Source: Mycobacterium dioxanotrophicus (GTDB lineage Bacteria > Actinomycetota > Actinomycetes > Mycobacteriales > Mycobacteriaceae). From it: a DNA stretch of 64,000 nucleotides. Shown here in pieces: positions 61,225-64,000 of this stretch. Position numbers and translations under genes: made by a program. The stretch lies in the NCBI RefSeq assembly GCF_002157835.1, contig NZ_CP020809.1:3596001-3660000 (forward strand), read 5' to 3'. Numbering within the stretch: position 1 is the stretch's first letter; each line of letters opens with the position of its first letter. Below the pieces are notes generated by a model. It was not told the DNA's origin. It made no database searches and was given only the letters and a program-made list of their open reading frames with translations.

Positions 61225-61851
61225 CTACCCTTCGTCGGCGGCAGCCTCCGTGGGTTCGTCGAGCGACTCCAACACCACCTCTGCGACCCGCTTCATGGTG
61301 GTCCGACGGTCCATCGCGGCCCGCTGGATCCACTTGAACGCCTCGGGTTCGGTCATCTGGTGCTTGCTCTGCAGCAGGCCCTTCGCCCGCTCGACCAGCT
61401 TGCGCGTCTCCAACCGGTCCGACAGGCTCGCCACCTCGGTTTCCAGCGCCGTGATCTCACCGAACCGGCTGACCGCCACCTCGATGGCCGGGATGAGGTC
61501 GGTGACGTTGAACGGCTTCACCAGATACGCCATGGCCCCTGCGTCGCGGGCCCGCTCGACCAACTCACGCTGACTGAACGCAGTGAGCACCACGATCGGG
61601 GCGATGCGCTTACTGGCGATCTCGGCTGCCGCGTCGATCCCGTCGCGGCGCGGCATCTTGACGTCCATGATCACCAGGTCAGGGCGCAGCTTCTCGGCCA
61701 GATCGACCGCCTCCTGCCCGTCGCCGGCCTCACCGACCACGTCATAGCCCTCCTCTCGCAGCATCTCTGCGAGGTCGAGGCGGATGAGCGCCTCGTCCTC
61801 GGCGATGAGTACGCGGTGGGGCTTGGCGGCGTGAGTCGGTGACCCGGTCAT
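61225..61851 (-). CDS. pdtaR: ANTAR-domain response regulator PdtaR
   Basis: A 208-residue regulator nearly identical in layout and wording to M. tuberculosis Rv1626. The receiver domain has VLIAEDEALIRLDLAEMLRE, phospho-acceptor Asp in VIMDVKMPRRDGIDAA and Lys in MAYLVKPFNVTDLIPAIEV. The C-terminal RNA-binding ANTAR domain is LETRKLVERAKGLLQSKHQM then EPEAFKWIQRAAMDRRTTMK. It works as an RNA-binding antiterminator with kinase PdtaS, which is not in this window. Start 61851 matches the known protein. A tRNA gene lies just upstream in the opposite direction. Confidence 0.96.
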   Translation of the reverse strand: MTGSPTHAAKPHRVLIAEDEALIRLDLAEMLREEGYDVVGEAGDGQEAVDLAEKLRPDLVIMDVKMPRRDGIDAAAEIASKRIAPIVVLTAFSQRELVERARDAGAMAYLVKPFNVTDLIPAIEVAVSRFGEITALETEVASLSDRLETRKLVERAKGLLQSKHQMTEPEAFKWIQRAAMDRRTTMKRVAEVVLESLDEPTEAAADEG

Positions 61852-61936
61852 GGAGATATTGTGTCGTGGCAGCCGCCGATGAGCGACTGCGGGGCCATCA
61901 TCTATGGTGGTAGGCCGCAGCACCCAACGCAGCGAT

Positions 61937-62013
61937 GCCCTCGTATCCCAACTGGCAGAGGAAACGGATTCAAAACCCGTCCAGTGTGAGTTCGAATCTC
62001 ACCGAGGGCACCA
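61937..62013 (+). tRNA. tRNA with anticodon CAA (Leu by codon), short variable loop
   Basis: Acceptor GCCCTCG (61937-61943) pairs with CGAGGGC (62003-62009); discriminator A 62010 and an encoded CCA 62011-62013 follow. A 3-bp D stem TCC/GGA and the loop with AACTGGCAGA follow. The anticodon stem is ACGGA (61964-61968) and CCCGT (61976-61980), loop TTCAAAA, anticodon CAA at 61971-61973. Variable region CCAGT is only 5 bases (61981-61985), T arm GTGAG-TTCGAAT-CTCAC. Leucine is implied by the anticodon, yet a short variable loop is unlike normal bacterial tRNA-Leu. The last anticodon-stem pair is an A-C mismatch. Confidence 0.93.
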
Positions 62014-62015
62014 GA

Positions 62016-62043
62016 AAATGCCAGGTCAATCGACCTGGCATTT
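62016..62043. terminator. Strong hairpin after the tRNA gene
   Basis: AAATGCCAGGTC (62016-62027) and GACCTGGCATTT (62032-62043) are perfect 12-bp reverse complements with an AATC tetraloop. The descending arm ends in TTTG, a short T-run on the plus strand, making it the most classical terminator in the window. It also lies 22 bases beyond the end of the convergent gene at 62065. Confidence 0.85.
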
Positions 62044-62064
62044 GTCGTACGGACCGGCGTTACG

Positions 62065-62325
62065 TCACATGCCGGGACGCCACGGGCCGTTGCCGTGCCA
62101 GTGCCATTGATCGCGTGGCTCGCCGTCGTAGTACCAGTCGTCGTGGCAGCGCCCGAAGTCCCAGTTGAAGCCCCATTCGGGGTGCCAGAACTCACCGGGG
62201 CACCAGTGGTAGTCGGGCGGGGGTGCCATCGGCTCGGCTTGTGCCACGGCCCCGCCGAGTCCCGCGAGTCCGATCGCGGTGGCAAACATTGCCGTGGTTG
62301 CCGCAATTCGTGTTTTGGTCATCAT
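62065..62325 (-). CDS. Small secreted Trp/His-rich protein
   Basis: An 86-residue exported protein. The signal peptide MMTKTRIAATTAMFATAIGL continues to AVAQA, then the mature part EPMAPPPDYHWCPGEFWHPE and WGFNWDFGRCHDDWYYDGEP follows, ending WHWHGNGPWRPGM. It has two Cys, ten Trp/Tyr or so, and many His and Asp. This pattern occurs in short exported mycobacterial proteins of unknown role. A start at 62325 or 62322 is likely; upstream ATG 62346 is possible. Confidence 0.78.
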   Translation of the reverse strand: MMTKTRIAATTAMFATAIGLAGLGGAVAQAEPMAPPPDYHWCPGEFWHPEWGFNWDFGRCHDDWYYDGEPRDQWHWHGNGPWRPGM

Positions 62326-62465
62326 GTGGCGAGCCAAGCACCCCACCCCTGCGCGCCACTGTCAAAACACTTCGAGTCCGCTGGCGTTGTTCGGTCACAG
62401 CCTGAGAAGGTATGGCGCACAGCCATTTCCAAGGTGCTCGGGTGGAGGTGAAAACCTACCCGCCG

Positions 62466-63500
62466 TTACGGCAGGAACCGGGCGATCTGCTGCTCCGGCA
62501 GGGTGCGTGCCGCGCGCGCCTGGCGGAAGCCGACCGCGCCGCCGGCGGCGGTGAGCAACACCATCCCGGCAAGGCCCGGCAGCACGGCGAAGATGAGATC
62601 TGTGGTGCTCGACGCACGTAGGTAGTCGGCGTAGCCGATGCGGAACGTCTCGGGGATCGCGGGGATCGTCGGCGCGGCGTGCTTCGGGGACTGCGCGCTG
62701 GGCGCGGTCACGTGAGGTGCACTCGGCGCGGGCGGCGGGGCCGCTGGTGCGCCACCGCCGCCGGACGGGGCGGGCGGGGCGACCTCCGGCAGGGGTGGCA
62801 GCGGGAGCACGATCATCGGCGGTGGGACTACCACCGGGACCGGCGCGGCGACCACGGGGGCCGACGGCGAGGCGATCGACGGGGACTGAGCTTCGGGGGC
62901 GGTGTGGGCAGGTGCCGAAGGCGCCTCGGCCGGTGCGGCGTGAATGACGATTTGCCGACTACTCGGGGCAGTCGGCACCGGCGCCAGGTTCGGAGCCCGG
63001 CCGATGCGCCCGCTGGTGGATGCTCCGCCGCCACCGCCACCGCCACCGGCTGACGGGATGCTCGCCTGAGCCTCAGGGACGCCTACCGATGTTTCCGAGA
63101 TGCTCACGCCTGTGCTCAAGGTCGACGGCGTGTTCGCTGACTGTGCCGCCCGATTCGTAGTGCTCTCGGTGGTCCCCGCAGACTTCTGACCTGAGGATTC
63201 ACCACCCACGCCGATCCTGTGTTTGCCGGTCTGACCAGGCTTGCCGGTTTTCTGGTTATCGCGCTGGCCGGGCCGCCCGGTCTTGGCGGGGCCACTGTTC
63301 TGCTTACCGTTGGCGCCGGCGCGGTGGCTGGAGCTTTTCTTGTTGTCTTTGTGGTGACCGAAGATGCCGAGGACATCGACGCCGACGCCGAGTAGATCAG
63401 CCGATGCGACCGCGGTGCCCGAGACGCCGGGCCCGGCGACCATGGCGCCGCAGGCGATGGCCGCACTGACCGCTGTATTCCGTACCCACACCCGGTCCAC
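62466..63500 (-). CDS. Exported Pro/Ala-rich protein with C-terminal membrane anchor
   Basis: A 344-residue protein from the GTG at 63500, which has GGGGGAG 7 bases upstream. Order: a signal-like helix (NTAVSAAIACGAMVAGPGVS), a basic Gly/Lys region (KQNSGPAKTGRPGQRDNQKT), a Ser/Thr-rich part, an eight-Gly run near residue 155, a long Pro/Ala/Val segment, then FRIGYADYLRASSTTDLIFA and a final membrane helix with a basic end (VGFRQARAARTLPEQQIARF). It looks like a cell-envelope stalk protein. I do not recognise a family. The 119-bp gap to the next gene holds no signal I can name. Confidence 0.72.
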   Translation of the reverse strand: MDRVWVRNTAVSAAIACGAMVAGPGVSGTAVASADLLGVGVDVLGIFGHHKDNKKSSSHRAGANGKQNSGPAKTGRPGQRDNQKTGKPGQTGKHRIGVGGESSGQKSAGTTESTTNRAAQSANTPSTLSTGVSISETSVGVPEAQASIPSAGGGGGGGGASTSGRIGRAPNLAPVPTAPSSRQIVIHAAPAEAPSAPAHTAPEAQSPSIASPSAPVVAAPVPVVVPPPMIVLPLPPLPEVAPPAPSGGGGAPAAPPPAPSAPHVTAPSAQSPKHAAPTIPAIPETFRIGYADYLRASSTTDLIFAVLPGLAGMVLLTAAGGAVGFRQARAARTLPEQQIARFLP

Positions 63501-63632
63501 GTTCACACTCCCCCAGAGGTTCCCGACAGCGACGTCGCACTGGACAGTATTCCATTCTGACACATCGATACCGTGGAGGAGAGTTTGCTGTGATCAGGTC
63601 GAGGCGACCGCTCCGATGAGCGGCGGGCGTAC

Positions 63633-64000
63633 CTATTGCCGCGGAGGCGGGTCGGTGAAGACGTTCGACCGCATCACCGGACTTTCGATGAAGACATGCC
63701 ACTTCTTCACCATCCATCGGAAGGCGTTCCACGACTCGAACACTCGTTGGTAGTCGGCGCTCTTGGCGCTCTCACGGACGTGGATGCCCTCCATCACGGC
63801 GAAGGCGGTGCGCATCATGTCGATGGGAAACTCGCGCAGCTGCGTCCCGCCCTTGACCAGGTCCGTCAACGCGTTGCCGTTCTTCGCGTCATACTCGGCG
63901 ACCACTCGCTGGTTGGCTTCCCATGCCGCGGATTCGACGATCTGCTGATACTCGGCGGGCAGGTCGTGGAAGGCCTTCTTGTTGACGATGAAATCCAGCT
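63633..64000 (-). CDS. TRAP-transporter DctP-like receptor, C-terminal part (cut by window edge)
   Basis: The last 121 codons are present; the gene continues past the right edge with no stop. The fragment reads DFIVNKKAFHDLPAEYQQIV, ESAAWEANQRVVAEYDAKN, GGTQLREFPIDMMRTAFAVM and ends FTDPPPRQ, the C-terminal lobe of DctP solute receptors of the mannitol/chloroaromatic type. TRAP transporters import organic acids using an ion gradient and need two membrane subunits, which must lie outside. The stretch 63501-63632 holds no further gene. Confidence 0.85.
   Translation of the reverse strand, partial: LDFIVNKKAFHDLPAEYQQIVESAAWEANQRVVAEYDAKNGNALTDLVKGGTQLREFPIDMMRTAFAVMEGIHVRESAKSADYQRVFESWNAFRWMVKKWHVFIESPVMRSNVFTDPPPRQ

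Noticed and set aside
62941..63060. Short tandem repeats in the Pro/Ala- and Gly-rich coding region as a separate repeat element
   Set aside because: The low complexity follows from the encoded amino-acid composition and shows no regular DNA unit beyond the Gly codon run.
1..64000. CRISPR arrays
   Set aside because: No set of regularly spaced identical repeats and no cas-like gene seen; the only tandem repeat is the coding one at 51175-51372.
1..64000. Insertion sequences, prophage or integrase genes
   Set aside because: No transposase, integrase or phage structural gene recognised, although the tRNA at 61937 could be an attachment site; the sequence after it shows no duplicated tRNA end.

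Overview
The window reads as chromosome of a fast-growing mycobacterium (Mycolicibacterium / M. smegmatis type). It is GC-rich, many genes start with GTG, and gene-to-gene overlaps of 1-4 bases are common. Several proteins match mycobacterial ones I know: a PdtaR (Rv1626-like) ANTAR regulator, a KmtR (Rv0827c-like) nickel/cobalt sensor beside its CDF exporter, and an EltD-like erythritol/L-threitol dehydrogenase. Gene density is high. I see no insertion sequence, prophage, CRISPR array or obvious pseudogene. Both ends cut a gene: an NCS2 purine permease at the left and a TRAP-transporter DctP receptor at the right. All family calls are made by eye from the sequence; no database search was run.

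Positions 1-14193 hold a purine/ureide catabolic island. Eleven minus-strand genes read leftward from about 9661: a stand-alone AtzF-C-like protein, hydroxypyruvate isomerase, tartronate semialdehyde reductase, glyoxylate carboligase, glycerate kinase, allantoicase, allantoinase, OHCU decarboxylase, HIU hydrolase, urate oxidase and a urate/xanthine permease. Together they would take urate to allantoin, allantoate and ureidoglycolate, and glyoxylate to glycerate phosphate. A 413-bp promoter region with operator-like repeats separates them from rightward genes for an NCS1 permease, an Asp/Glu/hydantoin racemase relative and an IclR regulator. A nitrilase-type amidohydrolase closes the island. 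No classical ureidoglycolate lyase or amidohydrolase is visible.

Positions 14335-29574 are mixed: a secreted CARDB-type protein, the kmtR-cdf metal efflux pair, a MocR regulator divergent from a flavin/PPOX protein, an MDR oxidoreductase, an orphan NarL-type sensor kinase followed by a COG4705 membrane protein and a membrane-anchored Ag85-like esterase, a small secreted protein, an epoxide-hydrolase-type enzyme, a second NCS1 permease and an MFS exporter.

Positions 29825-44000 are dominated by ABC importers. One is a PotABCD-type polyamine-like system whose ATPase seems to start at CTG. The other is a polyol CUT1-type operon with two different ATPases, two permeases, a lipoprotein receptor and an EltD-like dehydrogenase, divergent from a SorC-family regulator. 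Between them lie a TetR/EamA pair divergent from a thioesterase, and a GtrA protein.

Positions 44034-55593 carry sugar metabolism: two FGGY kinases, a second thioesterase, a LysR regulator, a metallo-hydrolase, and a gluconate set (permease, kinase, divergent GntR). They also hold a DoxX protein with a 22-residue repeat tail, an RDD protein and an SCO6745-family protein.

Positions 55597-64000 hold a branched-chain amino acid (Liv-type) ABC operon ending in a YnfA-like membrane gene, then pdtaR, an atypical tRNA with a CAA anticodon, two exported proteins and the DctP fragment.
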